Below, piece after piece: positions 45,493-54,882 of a stretch of DNA of 64,000 bases; the stretch's first letter is position 1; every line of letters starts with the position of its first letter. The notes below the pieces were generated by a model, which worked only from the letters and a program-made list of their open reading frames with translations, did not search any database and was not told where the DNA came from. The stretch comes from Deltaproteobacteria bacterium (lineage in GTDB: Bacteria; Desulfobacterota; Desulfobacteria; Desulfobacterales; UBA5852). The DNA is taken from NCBI GenBank assembly GCA_020444045.1, contig JAHLLS010000002.1, positions 62,001 through 126,000 of the forward strand, read 5' to 3'. Made by a program: the position numbers and the translations under genes.

Positions 45493-45529
45493 TTGACAGC
45501 CAATCATCAAATCCTTAGTTTTGTCTAAG
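45493..45529 (+). promoter_or_regulatory. Promoter and inverted repeat upstream of TPR operon
   Basis: TTGACA at 45493-45498 is followed after 17 bases by TAGTTT. An inverted repeat CTTAG-N6-CTAAG (45514-45529) overlaps this weak -10. The arrangement is 40 bases before the TPR gene start and suggests a repressor or activator site, possibly for the MerR-B12 regulator of the same operon (inference). Confidence 0.4.
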
Positions 45530-45568
45530 TATATTTAACCAAAACATCCTATCGGATTGGAGGTCGAT

Positions 45569-46075
45569 ATGAAAGCACATCTCAATGACAAATTTAATGA
45601 AGGCATGATGGCTTTTCTTGGGCAGGATTACAGCACCTGCATTGAAAGTCTCACCGAAGTTTTGCGTGAAGATACAACTCACAAGCTGGCGCTCGTCTCG
45701 CGGGGGGCCGCATTTCTGCGTACCGGTCAGACCAGGACAGCCCTTACGGATTTCGACCGAGCCCTTGCCGTCGATGGCGGCTACTACCGGGCCTATCATC
45801 TACGGGGACTGGCCCGTGAAATCGAAGGAGACGACGATGGCGCTCTACGGGACTTCAACAAGGCCATCGAACTGGCGCCGGAATACAGTGCCGCCTACCA
45901 CAGCCGGGCAACGCTGTTCACCAAAATGGGGCAGACGGACCAGGCCACCGAAGATATCCAGATGGTGACCCATTTGACCCAGCAGAACATCGAAAGCTTT
46001 GCCAACGAAAACAATGTGTGGCGGTCAAACCACATGCAGGTGGAAGCGATCATGGAAACCGAGCTGAATCGCTGA
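45569..46075 (+). CDS. TPR-repeat protein
   Basis: A 168-residue soluble protein with three to four tetratricopeptide repeats (about 5-130); AYHLRGLAREIEGDDDGAL and AYHSRATLFTKMGQTDQA are consecutive repeat units. GGAGG lies just before the ATG at 45569. It starts an apparent operon with a 52-residue protein (27 bases later) and a MerR-B12-domain regulator. TPR proteins act as protein-binding scaffolds; the partner is unknown. Confidence 0.8.
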   Translation: MKAHLNDKFNEGMMAFLGQDYSTCIESLTEVLREDTTHKLALVSRGAAFLRTGQTRTALTDFDRALAVDGGYYRAYHLRGLAREIEGDDDGALRDFNKAIELAPEYSAAYHSRATLFTKMGQTDQATEDIQMVTHLTQQNIESFANENNVWRSNHMQVEAIMETELNR

Positions 46076-46102
46076 TACCTCTACAATAAAGGAGCCGATA
46101 CC

Positions 46103-46261
46103 ATGGACGACACCATGTTTCTGAATGTATTGAAAACAACCGTTGAAAACCATGGGTGCACGATCATCGACGTTGATCTGGAAAATCACATCGTGAATCT
46201 CGACGGGCCGGATGACGCTGTGGCGGCTTGCGCACAGGCGATATCGGAGCTTGTCAGCTAA
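46103..46261 (+). CDS. Small 52-residue protein
   Basis: A short frame beginning MDDTMFLNVLKTTVENHGC with AAAGGAG nine bases upstream of its ATG, located 27 bases after the TPR gene and 73 bases before the MerR-type gene. Predicted pattern: helix, two short strands (CTIIDVDLEN and HIVNLDG), helix. This beta-alpha arrangement suggests a tiny alpha/beta domain, and two cysteines are present. No family recognised. Operon position and the good ribosome-binding site support it as real. Confidence 0.6.
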   Translation: MDDTMFLNVLKTTVENHGCTIIDVDLENHIVNLDGPDDAVAACAQAISELVS

Positions 46262-46334
46262 TAGGACGTGCTGATAATAACCAAAGTCAAACCGTGCCTG
46301 ACACCCTTACGACAACGCAGGATGAGAGAACCAC

Positions 46335-47261
46335 ATGGCGGATTCGGTTCAGTTTCCGATTGGATATGTCAGCATGATGACGGGGGTCTCCGCCCATTCC
46401 CTCAGGGCATGGGAGCGGCGCTACCGTGCGGTGACACCGACCCGGACAACAAGTGGCCACCGCCTCTACTGCCAGGAAGACATCGATCGTATTGCACTCC
46501 TGAAGCAGGCGGTTGACGCCGGCCACCATATTTCGCATGTGGTCGGCCTCGACCCGGCCGCCCTTGAATCGTTGACGACCCCTGTGAAACCATCTTTCAC
46601 GTCACCTTCGACCAAGGAGCGGATCGGCGCGCAACCGATCGTTTCCCGTGATGTCATCCCGTCCTGCCTGCAGGCCATCGAAGCATTGGATGGCGCCGCT
46701 TTGCATCGTATCTTGCGGCAGGCCTCGCTCAAGTTGAGTCGCCAAGCCCTCCTCGATACGCTCATCATACCCCTCATGCGCAAGGTGGGGCAAAGATGGT
46801 CTGAAGGCTCACTGCGGATCATGCATGAACACCTGGCATCCAACGTAGTGCACGCCCATCTCTGCCAAATGCTGGACTATCCCGCCCCGACCTCGGCTGA
46901 ATTGCCCCGCATCCTGATTGCCGCACCCGCCGGCCAGTGGTGCTATCTGGGTGCGCTTGCCGTTGCCGTGATATCACAGGACCATGGCTGGGAACCGGTT
47001 TTCCTGGGCCCCAATCTGCCGAGCGAAGATATCGCGGCGGCCAGCGCCACCCTCAACCCCCAATTGATTGCCCTGAGTGTCACCTGCCGGGTCAACGACA
47101 CCTTTATGCAAAACGAGCTGTCGCACCTCTCCGACCTGCTCGAAAATGGCTGTCCCCTGATCTTCGGTGGCCAAGCCAGCGAAAGCTATCGTCGGGACAT
47201 CGAAGCCAACGGTGGTCAGGTTTGCACAACGCCTGAAGACCTGGTCCAATTGCTTCACTAG
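46335..47261 (+). CDS. MerR-type regulator with B12-binding domain (CarH-like)
   Basis: A 308-residue regulator. The MerR helix-turn-helix (about 8-75) has SAHSLRAWERRY and GHRLYCQEDIDRI, as in CarH/LitR/MlrA. A helical-bundle B12-cap domain (about 105-180) keeps the photoreceptor signature W-x9-E-H (Trp155, Glu165 and His166). The Rossmann-like B12-binding domain (about 190-305) follows. The lower axial histidine expected in the segment GxxHxLG is replaced by Cys203 (GQWCYLG). It may therefore bind cobalamin base-off, bind another ligand or have lost binding. CarH proteins repress in the dark and release DNA in light or when AdoCbl is cleaved. Confidence 0.87.
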   Translation: MADSVQFPIGYVSMMTGVSAHSLRAWERRYRAVTPTRTTSGHRLYCQEDIDRIALLKQAVDAGHHISHVVGLDPAALESLTTPVKPSFTSPSTKERIGAQPIVSRDVIPSCLQAIEALDGAALHRILRQASLKLSRQALLDTLIIPLMRKVGQRWSEGSLRIMHEHLASNVVHAHLCQMLDYPAPTSAELPRILIAAPAGQWCYLGALAVAVISQDHGWEPVFLGPNLPSEDIAAASATLNPQLIALSVTCRVNDTFMQNELSHLSDLLENGCPLIFGGQASESYRRDIEANGGQVCTTPEDLVQLLH

Positions 47262-47370
47262 ACCATTATGACTTATGCGATGCACAATTCGCACCGAACA
47301 CAACAAGTATCGCGAAACCGGGAGGATCGTCCGTCACGGGAACGGTTCGATCTAGAGAAGACCCCTTCGC

Positions 47371-48936
47371 TTAACCGACACTTTCCGCCTTCAAATCTTT
47401 TTTAAGAATCTTACCGGTAGCCGTCATGGGCAGCGCATCCCGAATTTCAACAATGCGCGGGTATTTATAGGCCGCCATCTGATCCTTGGACCAAGCCCTA
47501 ATATCCTCTTCCGTCGTTTGCTGGCCTTCCTTCAAGACGATATAAGCTTTGATTTCCTCACCGAGCTGGTCATGCGAAACACCGATGACCGATGCCAACG
47601 ATACGGCCGGATGCGTCATGAGAACTTCCTCGATCTCGCGGGGATAGACGTTGAACCCGCCCCGGATAATCATGTCTTTGACGCGGTCTACAATGTAAAC
47701 ATACCCATCTTCGTCTTTTCGACCCAGATCGCCGGTGTGAAACCAGGAGGTTCCGTTGAAGGCATCGGCGGTGGCCTCCGGCTTGTTGTAATACCCTTTC
47801 ATGACATTGTGGCCCCGGATAACGATTTCACCCACGTCACCAACGCCAACCTCCGCATTCTCCTTGTCGAAGATCTTCACCTCGACGCCCCAGATCGGTG
47901 TTCCCACCGAACCAGGTTTGCGTTCCTTGTGCAGATGATTGAATGTCGCCACCGGGCAGGTTTCCGACAAACCGTAGCCTTCCATGATGGGGATACTGTA
48001 TTTTGCTTCAATCCCTTTGATGATCTCCAGCGGCAGGGAAGAGGCACCGGACACGCCAATCCGCAGCGTATCCGCAATCGCTTTGATATCGAAACGGTTC
48101 TCCTTGTCTTCATAAGCTAAAAGTGCCCAGTACATGGTCGGCACACCGACAAAGATGGTAACCTTTTCTTCCTGCATGGCACTCAGCACGGCATCTGGCG
48201 TAAACCGGGGAATCAGGACAAGGGTGTTGCCAATGGAGAACCCGGCATTCATTTGGCAGGTCTGCCCGAAAGAATGGAAAAGCGGTAAAACGAGCGCATG
48301 GACGTCTTCGGGCTGCATTTGAATAATATCACGCGTGGCCATTGCATTCAGGGTCATGTTGGCATGGGAAAGCTCGGCCCCTTTCGGGAACCCCGTGGTG
48401 CCGGAAGTATAAAGGATGACAGCCGTGTCCTCGAATTGGGTAACGACGGTATCGAAGGTCGGCGCCTGTTTTCCGACGAGTTCACCAAATGTCATCGTCC
48501 CCTCGATCGGCGATGCCGCCGCAGGGTCGGCCGTGACCACCCAGAAGTGCTGGCAGCCTTCGACCTCCTTGAAACCGGCCCATCCTTCCTGGGCCATGGG
48601 CAACTCGAGGGTGCCTTGAAAACAAAAGAACGCTTTGGCCTCGCTGTCTTTCAAGTGGTAGGCGATTTCGCGTCCCTTCAACAGAACGTTCAAGGGAACC
48701 ACGGCCGCCCCCGCCTTGAGAATGCCGTAATAAATCATCGGGAAGTAGGGCAGGTTGGGACAACTCAGGGCCACTTTGTCCCCTTTGGTAATCCCGGCCG
48801 CGGCCAGCCCGTTGGCAACCTGGTTAGCGACGGCGTTGACCTGCTCGTACGTAAACCGCTTGTCACCGAAAACGAGGGCTGTTTTTCCCGGTACTTCTTT
48901 GGCACTGTGCTCCAATACGGCAGCCAAGTTTAGCAT
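47371..48936 (-). CDS. fadD: Fatty acyl-CoA synthetase (AMP-forming)
   Basis: A 521-residue ANL-superfamily ligase: acid + ATP + CoA to acyl-CoA + AMP + PPi. The P-loop-like motif YTSGTTGFPKGAELSH, the YGLSETCPV motif, the hinge segment DRVKDMIIRGGFNVYP and the C-terminal Lys in TATGKILKKDL are intact. The start at 48936 has AAAGGA eight bases upstream. It is last in the AOR - GMC - alkyl sulfatase block, 56 bases after the sulfatase stop, and would activate the fatty acid produced by that pathway. Chain-length preference is not readable. Confidence 0.9.
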   Translation of the reverse strand: MLNLAAVLEHSAKEVPGKTALVFGDKRFTYEQVNAVANQVANGLAAAGITKGDKVALSCPNLPYFPMIYYGILKAGAAVVPLNVLLKGREIAYHLKDSEAKAFFCFQGTLELPMAQEGWAGFKEVEGCQHFWVVTADPAAASPIEGTMTFGELVGKQAPTFDTVVTQFEDTAVILYTSGTTGFPKGAELSHANMTLNAMATRDIIQMQPEDVHALVLPLFHSFGQTCQMNAGFSIGNTLVLIPRFTPDAVLSAMQEEKVTIFVGVPTMYWALLAYEDKENRFDIKAIADTLRIGVSGASSLPLEIIKGIEAKYSIPIMEGYGLSETCPVATFNHLHKERKPGSVGTPIWGVEVKIFDKENAEVGVGDVGEIVIRGHNVMKGYYNKPEATADAFNGTSWFHTGDLGRKDEDGYVYIVDRVKDMIIRGGFNVYPREIEEVLMTHPAVSLASVIGVSHDQLGEEIKAYIVLKEGQQTTEEDIRAWSKDQMAAYKYPRIVEIRDALPMTATGKILKKDLKAESVG

Positions 48937-48992
48937 GTCTGAATCCTTTCTTCTCTTTGCGTTCATCCATTTGGCTTATTGCGTTTAATTTG

Positions 48993-51014
48993 CTATGGCG
49001 TGACAATGTTGAACAAGGGGTTGAATTGTTCGAGATTGGCCAAAATCGCACCGATGGCCTTGGGATTTCCTTGGGCGACGATCTCGCCGGACTGCAGCAG
49101 TTCAGGAAACGTTGCCTTCTGGCCCAGGAGCTTGGCAAACGCCAAGGTGCTCAACTGATAGGTTGCATCCGGCTTTTCGAGGACGCGGTCTTTGGTATTG
49201 TTCAAGACGCTGTTGCTCAACTCAAGGGCATAGTTTGTTTTGATGTTGGTGAATTCCATGTTGATGTTCAGGGTCAGGTTGGCCACCTTGTCGCGTTGAA
49301 GACGGACGCCCAGAAAGTCAAAGACCATGTCTAGCGTCATGGCACGCATCACGTCAGGTCCTGTGGTGGTGGTTGATCTGGCCGGTTTTACGCCATGGCG
49401 CAGTTCAGCAGCAGCGGCAAGATACTCATTTCGCCACACGCCGGATTCAGCCTGATACCCGAGTTGCTCAAGAGCATCGGCCTGGAGGCTCAATGCAGCC
49501 TTATTATCAGGATCGGCAAAAACCAGATGATTCACAACTTCGGCAACCCAGCGGTATTCCCCGGCATCATAATATTTTTTGGCCTTTTCGAGCAGAGCGT
49601 CCGGACCGCCCATGAACTCCACATACCGTTTTCCCGCCTCCACCGGCGGCAGAGGGTTCAGGTTGGCAGGGTTGCCGTCGTACCACCCGAGGTAATACTG
49701 GTAAACAGCCTTGACGTTATGACTCAGGGTTCCATAGTACCCGCGCGCCGAGAATTCCTTCGCAAGGGATGGCGGCAATGTCATGGTTTCGGATATTTCT
49801 TTCGGAGTCAATCCCATGTTTGCAAGCCGAAGGGTTTCATCGTGAATGTAGCGGTAGAGATCGCGTTGCTTTACCAGAAAATCCCGGACACGTTCCTTGC
49901 TCCATGTGGGCCAATGATGGCAGGCAAAGGCCATATCGATTTTATCGCCGAAAAGGTCAATCGTTTCGTTGATGTATTTACTCCATCCCAGGGCATCGCG
50001 GACCTGGGCGCCCCGCAAGGTGTAGAGATTGTGCATGTGATGCGTGGTGACTTCTGACAGGCACAGGGCATTGAAGTCCGGGAAGAAAATCATGAATTCG
50101 GCCGGCGCTTCGGACCCGCTGGCCATCTGGAACACCATACGGACCCCGTCAACGGCTATTTCCTGGCCGGTGGTCCCGACAGTGTCGGTCGGAGGAATCA
50201 GACCGATGGTGCCCATGGAAAAGGTTTTGCCCAGACCGGTCCCCACACGGCCACGGACGCCCGGCTCGAGAACCCCGCCGAACTGGTAGAATGCCCTGCG
50301 GGTCATCGCCGTTCCCGCCAGCACGTTTTCTGCTATGGCATAGTCCATGAAGCCTTCCGGGGCGATGATTTTGACTTTTCCGGCGACGACGTCCTTCTCG
50401 TCAATAACCCCGCGAACGCCACCGAAATGGTCGGCATGGGTGTGGGTGTAGATCACGGCTTTAACAGGACGCTCCCCCAAATTTTCGTTCGCCAGTTGCA
50501 GAGCGGCATGGGCGGTTTCTTTGCTGACCAGAGGATCGATCAGAATCCACCCGGTCTGACCTGCGATCAATGTCATGTTTGAAAGGTCATAATTCCGGAT
50601 CTGATAAATATTTTCGTGAATCTTGAAAAGACCGTGGATATTGTTCAGCTGTTCCTGCCGCCATAAACTCGGATTTACGGTATCCACAGGATCAGCGGAT
50701 AAGAAATCGTAGGCGGGCATATCCCAGACAACCTCTCCGTTGTCATTTTTGATCACCAGAGGTTCGCCGGTCGCGATGAACCCTCTCTGGGAATCTTCAA
50801 AATCCTGGCGGTCGCTGAAATCGAGAATGTCGTAGATGGCCTTGTTGGCGGCAATCGTTTCGGGACGCGCTTCTTTAGGCGATGCATCCTGCGCCGATGC
50901 TGGTGCCGGAACCAGACAACAAATAAGCAACAATAAGGCCATCAGGGCCCATTCGTGCCTTGACGATCCACAAACCTCAGAACCAAGCCGTCGCGAACTG
51001 CGGTGGTGTGTCAT
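48993..51014 (-). CDS. sdsA: Exported alkyl sulfatase, metallo-beta-lactamase fold
   Basis: A 673-residue homologue of SdsA1/YjcS linear alkylsulfatases, which hydrolyse primary alkyl sulfates such as dodecyl sulfate to alcohol and sulfate. The signal sequence (about 22-41) ends PAPASAQDA. The zinc motif THTHADHFGG gives His191, His193, Asp195 and His196; further ligand segments are LSEVTTHHMHNLYTLRGAQ and CHHWPTW. The alkylsulfatase dimerisation domain (about 410-540) and SCP2-like C-terminal domain (about 555-673) follow. AAGGAAG precedes the ATG. It sits between the GMC oxidoreductase and acyl-CoA ligase genes that would process the alcohol released. Confidence 0.93.
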   Translation of the reverse strand: MTHHRSSRRLGSEVCGSSRHEWALMALLLLICCLVPAPASAQDASPKEARPETIAANKAIYDILDFSDRQDFEDSQRGFIATGEPLVIKNDNGEVVWDMPAYDFLSADPVDTVNPSLWRQEQLNNIHGLFKIHENIYQIRNYDLSNMTLIAGQTGWILIDPLVSKETAHAALQLANENLGERPVKAVIYTHTHADHFGGVRGVIDEKDVVAGKVKIIAPEGFMDYAIAENVLAGTAMTRRAFYQFGGVLEPGVRGRVGTGLGKTFSMGTIGLIPPTDTVGTTGQEIAVDGVRMVFQMASGSEAPAEFMIFFPDFNALCLSEVTTHHMHNLYTLRGAQVRDALGWSKYINETIDLFGDKIDMAFACHHWPTWSKERVRDFLVKQRDLYRYIHDETLRLANMGLTPKEISETMTLPPSLAKEFSARGYYGTLSHNVKAVYQYYLGWYDGNPANLNPLPPVEAGKRYVEFMGGPDALLEKAKKYYDAGEYRWVAEVVNHLVFADPDNKAALSLQADALEQLGYQAESGVWRNEYLAAAAELRHGVKPARSTTTTGPDVMRAMTLDMVFDFLGVRLQRDKVANLTLNINMEFTNIKTNYALELSNSVLNNTKDRVLEKPDATYQLSTLAFAKLLGQKATFPELLQSGEIVAQGNPKAIGAILANLEQFNPLFNIVTP

Positions 51015-51090
51015 TTTTCTTCCTTTCGTTTTGCCAATCGCGCCCGTTGCTGATACCGGGTAGTGAATGAAGATGTTTTGGTCCCGACGA

Positions 51091-52674
51091 TCAGCTCTTA
51101 CCCGGCATCTGGGACATGATGTATTCTGACAAAGCGGTGATCGTCAGGCTGGGGTTGACGCCCAGGTTGGCGGGTACCACCGAGCCGTCGGCCACGAACA
51201 TATTGGAGTAGCCGAAGACTTCGCCGTTTTGCCCGACAACCCCCTTGTCGGGGGATGCCCCCATGCAGCAGCCGCCCAGAATGTGCGCCGTAGACGACGC
51301 GTTGAACGTTGCTTCGGGCAGCAGACTCAGGGGGATGCCGTCCATTTTCTTGGCCAGGCGTCGGGTCACTTCATTGGCAATGGGGATGTAGGCCGGTGCC
51401 CGTTTCTGGCCCGGTGGCAATTCGGAGTTCATACTGTGCCCGCCCAGCCGCCACCAGCGCGGTTTGTAGTCAAGCTTGAGATAGTTTTCATCCGTCTGCA
51501 TGACCAGGACGATGCTGGTCGAGGCAGCTACGCCAAAGGGCCATAACAACTTCACAAAGCGCACAGGGTGTTTGACAATTTCGCCCAGGAAACGAACGCC
51601 GCGGGGAATAACACCCCCGCCGTCGGTCATCAGGGACAGCAGATTCAAAAGAACATCGGAACCCTTGTTGTAGCGCACCATTTCGATGTGGGTGGTGTCG
51701 TCGGCGTAGATACCGGAGGTGATGGCGATCTGGTCGTTCCAGTCCACGCTCTTGTCTTCCGACATGACCCCCAGGATTGCCTCCGAATTGGTTCGGACAT
51801 AATTGCCCAGTTGCGGTGACAGATTCGGCAGCAGGCCCTTTTGGCGGCATTGCATGAGCAGCTTGACCGTCCCCATCACCCCGCCGCTGAAAACAACGCC
51901 TTTGGCGCGGTAGGTCCGCTCGGGATGCGTGAGTCCTGTCGATCTTCTGGTCAGGACCTCGTATCCATCGTTCCAGGGACGCACACCAGTGACTTCGGTT
52001 TCGGGAATGATCTGCGTGCCGTTGCCTTCGGCCAGGTAAAGATAATTCCGGTCCAGGGTGTTTTTGGCCCCCACCGGACACCCCACCATGCAGGAACCGC
52101 AGAAGGTGCACCCGGTGCGTTCCGGCCCGCGCCCGTCGAAATAGGGGTCCGGCACGGTCTTGTCCGGTTCGCCGAAAAAGATGCCGACATCGTTCTTGTG
52201 AAAGGTGTCTTTGCCCCGCAGGTCGATGCCAACCTCTCTCAAGCATTCATCCGCGCGACCGACTTGAGGACTGGGATTGGCGCCTAGCATGCGCTTGGCT
52301 TCTTGGTAATACGGCATCATGGTCTCTTTGCAGTCATCGATACCCCATTCCGGCCGTGCGAAGACCTCGTCGGGGGGTACCAGCAGCTGGTTGGCATAGA
52401 CCAGGCTGCCGCCGCCCACGCCCCCCCCATGAAAGATGAGAACATGCTTGAGCTGCGTCAGCATTTGATAGCCATAACAACCCAACTGGGGCAGCCACAT
52501 ATACTTTGGTGTGTTCCAGTTGGTTTTAGGAAAGGCCTCTTTCTGCCAGCGCTTGCCTTTTTCCAGCACAGCGACCTTATACCCCTTCTCGGATAACCGC
52601 AGGGCCGAAACACTGCCGCCGAAACCGGAACCAATAACGATGTAGTCGTAGTCGAAGCCATTCTCTTTGCTCAT
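51091..52674 (-). CDS. GMC-family alcohol oxidoreductase (cholesterol-oxidase-like)
   Basis: A 527-residue flavoprotein with the ADP-binding motif IGSGFGGS at residues 14-21, HGGGVGGGSLVYAN, and a C-terminal signature ADGSVVPANLGVNPSLTI. A cysteine cluster CTFCGSCMVGCPVGAKNTLD (Cys189, 192, 195 and 199) is typical of the cholesterol-oxidase branch and could hold an iron-sulfur cluster for electron transfer without oxygen. HILGGCCMG supplies the active-site His region. AGGAG lies upstream of the ATG. In this operon it is expected to oxidise a long-chain alcohol to aldehyde. Sterols are an alternative substrate. Confidence 0.85.
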   Translation of the reverse strand: MSKENGFDYDYIVIGSGFGGSVSALRLSEKGYKVAVLEKGKRWQKEAFPKTNWNTPKYMWLPQLGCYGYQMLTQLKHVLIFHGGGVGGGSLVYANQLLVPPDEVFARPEWGIDDCKETMMPYYQEAKRMLGANPSPQVGRADECLREVGIDLRGKDTFHKNDVGIFFGEPDKTVPDPYFDGRGPERTGCTFCGSCMVGCPVGAKNTLDRNYLYLAEGNGTQIIPETEVTGVRPWNDGYEVLTRRSTGLTHPERTYRAKGVVFSGGVMGTVKLLMQCRQKGLLPNLSPQLGNYVRTNSEAILGVMSEDKSVDWNDQIAITSGIYADDTTHIEMVRYNKGSDVLLNLLSLMTDGGGVIPRGVRFLGEIVKHPVRFVKLLWPFGVAASTSIVLVMQTDENYLKLDYKPRWWRLGGHSMNSELPPGQKRAPAYIPIANEVTRRLAKKMDGIPLSLLPEATFNASSTAHILGGCCMGASPDKGVVGQNGEVFGYSNMFVADGSVVPANLGVNPSLTITALSEYIMSQMPGKS

Positions 52675-52720
52675 GCGATCTCCTATTCGTGATTATTGAA
52701 AAATCGGACGTTTGCAATCA

Positions 52721-54586
52721 TCAAGTGTTCAAGCCAAGGCGGGACAGGGTTTGCGCTAAAGGAATCCCCCGATTGTCAAAACCCCGCAGGTGGTAGTAGT
52801 CATCGAGCATTGTTTCCAAAGGAACCGTGCGACTCATGGGGTCACAGGTGCGGCCCTCGCGTAGAAAACGCGCGGGCAGAGTGTCGTCCTTGCGGGATAT
52901 CCCTTCCCGAGTGTTCATGAGACGTTCTAACGTGTGGATTCGTTCTCCCGCCCGGAGAAATTCCCCCTGACTGAGCTTCAGGCCGGTGACGCTGTTGAAC
53001 AAACCGGTTAGCGTGGGGATAAGGATCAGTTTCTGGGCAACCCGGGGAAGAAACTGCATGTTAAACCGCAACATCCATTTGGGTGTGTATTTCACAATGG
53101 GTTCTTCAAGAACATAGGCGAAAGCCGTAAATTGACAGACATGCAACGAGTTGACTGCCGCAAACAGATTTTCAAAAAATTTTACGAAGTGTGCTTTGGC
53201 GCGCGTGGTGTAGGGATTGAGAAACCCCATAAACACTTCCAGGGCAAACGTCGTAGCGGAGAGATGACAGGCCCCCCGATTGGCCACGGCATAGGACAGT
53301 CCCTGACCCCAGGCCCCGCGCGGATCGTAGCCGGCCATGTCCAGCCCCTTGATCTGGATGGCAAAATCAGCCCCACCGTACTCGGTTGCCAGCCGGCGGG
53401 TGCCGTTGGCCAATATGTCACCAACCCCTTCCCGTCTGGCGATCGCTTCTATTGTTTCGGCGACGCCTTCCGGTCGCCCAAAGCTCAAGTCGGTCGGGAA
53501 AATGCCTTTCTCACCGGCCTCCATGGCCCAGGCTATGGTGGCACCGGTGGATATCGTGTCCAGTCCCATGGCTCCGCAAAGATCGTTCCATTGGGAAATT
53601 TTATCGGTATCGAAGATGCCGATATTGGGGCCCAGCAGGCTGGTGGTTTCATATTCCGGGATCTGGCGTACGGACCCGTCCGGATAAGTCCCCTTGTGTC
53701 CGCACAAGATGCGACATGGGAGGCACGTGCTGGGCCGGGTGTTGTACTTCTTCTGCATGGTTTCACCCGAGACTTCGCCAGCCCTGTGGTGAGACCCCTC
53801 CCGGAAATTGCTTACCGGCAGGATGCCGCCCTGGTTGCATAAATTGACGTTGGCCGGAGTGCCGAATTGGCGATAGGCGTGCCCGGTAAAATGATTGGCA
53901 TCCACCTGCTTGCCCGCTCTTCGGGAAACCGTTTTGAACCTGTCAGGATCATGCGGCTGGATCTTGTAACTGCCGCCATAAGCCGCAATTGCCTTAAGGT
54001 TCTTGGCACCCATGACCGCCCCCATGCCGCCTCGGCCGAGAAACCGATGCCCGGAAGCCACATTGGCGAACAGGACCTTGTTCTCCCCGGCCGGGCCGAT
54101 GGCTAAGACCCCATCCTTTTTGCCGGGATTCAGGCGCTGCTGCGTTTCCTGGGTATTCAATCCCCAGAGCGGAGCGGCATCTTCAATCGTAGCACCAGCC
54201 GCATCGATACGAAGATAGACCGGTGCTTGGGATCGCCCTCCCACGATCAGTCCGTCGTAGCCGGCGGTTTTAAGGGCCATGCCAAAAGGGCCGCCACAGG
54301 AAGAAGTCAGCATGATGCCGGTCAACGGGGATTTGGTGAGTGCCGCAAAACGCCCGCTGCAGGGTGCGCCGGTACCCATCATGACCCCCATCATGAAAAC
54401 CAGCAGGTTGTCGGGCTCAAAAGGATCGACACCGCTTGGCAAGCGTTCGTTGATCAGTTTCAGGCCCAATCCTTTCCCCCCGAGGTAAAGCCGGCGGTCG
54501 TCGTCGGTGATGCGAAGGATTTTTGTGGTTTGATCCGACAGGTTGAGTTCCAGAATGCGGTTGCTGGTACCGGCGATGGTCTGCAT
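52721..54586 (-). CDS. Aldehyde:ferredoxin oxidoreductase (AOR family)
   Basis: A 621-residue tungsten- or molybdenum-bis-pterin enzyme oxidising aldehyde to acid with ferredoxin. Family features: LGGKGLGLKLI near the start, RGGMGAVMGAKNLKA, cluster cysteines CLPCRILC (about 288, 291 and 295) and the fourth Cys in SLHVCQFTAF, and the ending YYHLRGFDNRGIP. The start at 54586 has AAAGG six to seven bases upstream; a frame to 54664 adds non-family residues. It is the first gene of the alkyl sulfate block, 46 bases before the GMC gene, and directly downstream of a sigma54-type promoter. It would turn the fatty aldehyde into fatty acid. Confidence 0.92.
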   Translation of the reverse strand: MQTIAGTSNRILELNLSDQTTKILRITDDDRRLYLGGKGLGLKLINERLPSGVDPFEPDNLLVFMMGVMMGTGAPCSGRFAALTKSPLTGIMLTSSCGGPFGMALKTAGYDGLIVGGRSQAPVYLRIDAAGATIEDAAPLWGLNTQETQQRLNPGKKDGVLAIGPAGENKVLFANVASGHRFLGRGGMGAVMGAKNLKAIAAYGGSYKIQPHDPDRFKTVSRRAGKQVDANHFTGHAYRQFGTPANVNLCNQGGILPVSNFREGSHHRAGEVSGETMQKKYNTRPSTCLPCRILCGHKGTYPDGSVRQIPEYETTSLLGPNIGIFDTDKISQWNDLCGAMGLDTISTGATIAWAMEAGEKGIFPTDLSFGRPEGVAETIEAIARREGVGDILANGTRRLATEYGGADFAIQIKGLDMAGYDPRGAWGQGLSYAVANRGACHLSATTFALEVFMGFLNPYTTRAKAHFVKFFENLFAAVNSLHVCQFTAFAYVLEEPIVKYTPKWMLRFNMQFLPRVAQKLILIPTLTGLFNSVTGLKLSQGEFLRAGERIHTLERLMNTREGISRKDDTLPARFLREGRTCDPMSRTVPLETMLDDYYHLRGFDNRGIPLAQTLSRLGLNT

Positions 54587-54709
54587 GCAGTGCCTTTCAT
54601 AAGCGATAGGTTGGAGATATCCACCGATCAAAGCCCACGGACGGCGCTTTGCGGGAAACGGCACAGAAGGCCGCCGAATCCATTTCAGTTACTGGGTTGT
54701 GCTTTACAC

Positions 54710-54725
54710 ATCAAATGTCGTGCCA
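54710..54725 (-). promoter_or_regulatory. Sigma54-type -24/-12 promoter for the AOR operon
   Basis: Read on the minus strand the sequence is TGGCACG-ACAT-TTGAT, matching the consensus TGGCACG-N4-TTGCW with correct spacing; only the C of the -12 GC is changed to A. It lies about 125 bases upstream of the AOR ATG. A gene for a sigma54-dependent activator lies immediately upstream on the same strand, which supports the call. Confidence 0.55.
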
Positions 54726-54812
54726 AAAACTAAATTGCGGAGCATCTCACTGTATTTGTTTCAAGTTTGATCTTTAGAGATGAAACGGGAAGGGAATTGG
54801 GTCGAGAGATGA

Positions 54813-54828
54813 ATGCCAAAAATGGCAT
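54813..54828. promoter_or_regulatory. Candidate activator site (upstream activating sequence 1)
   Basis: A perfect inverted repeat ATGCCA-AAAA-TGGCAT, about 95 bases upstream of the -24 element. This is the usual distance for enhancer-binding proteins of sigma54 promoters. The half-site TGGCAT recurs at 54890-54895. Confidence 0.45.
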
Positions 54829-54882
54829 CAATTTAGGATGAAAGAATATAACTATCTGAAATTTTTTGTTAATTTGGTATTG

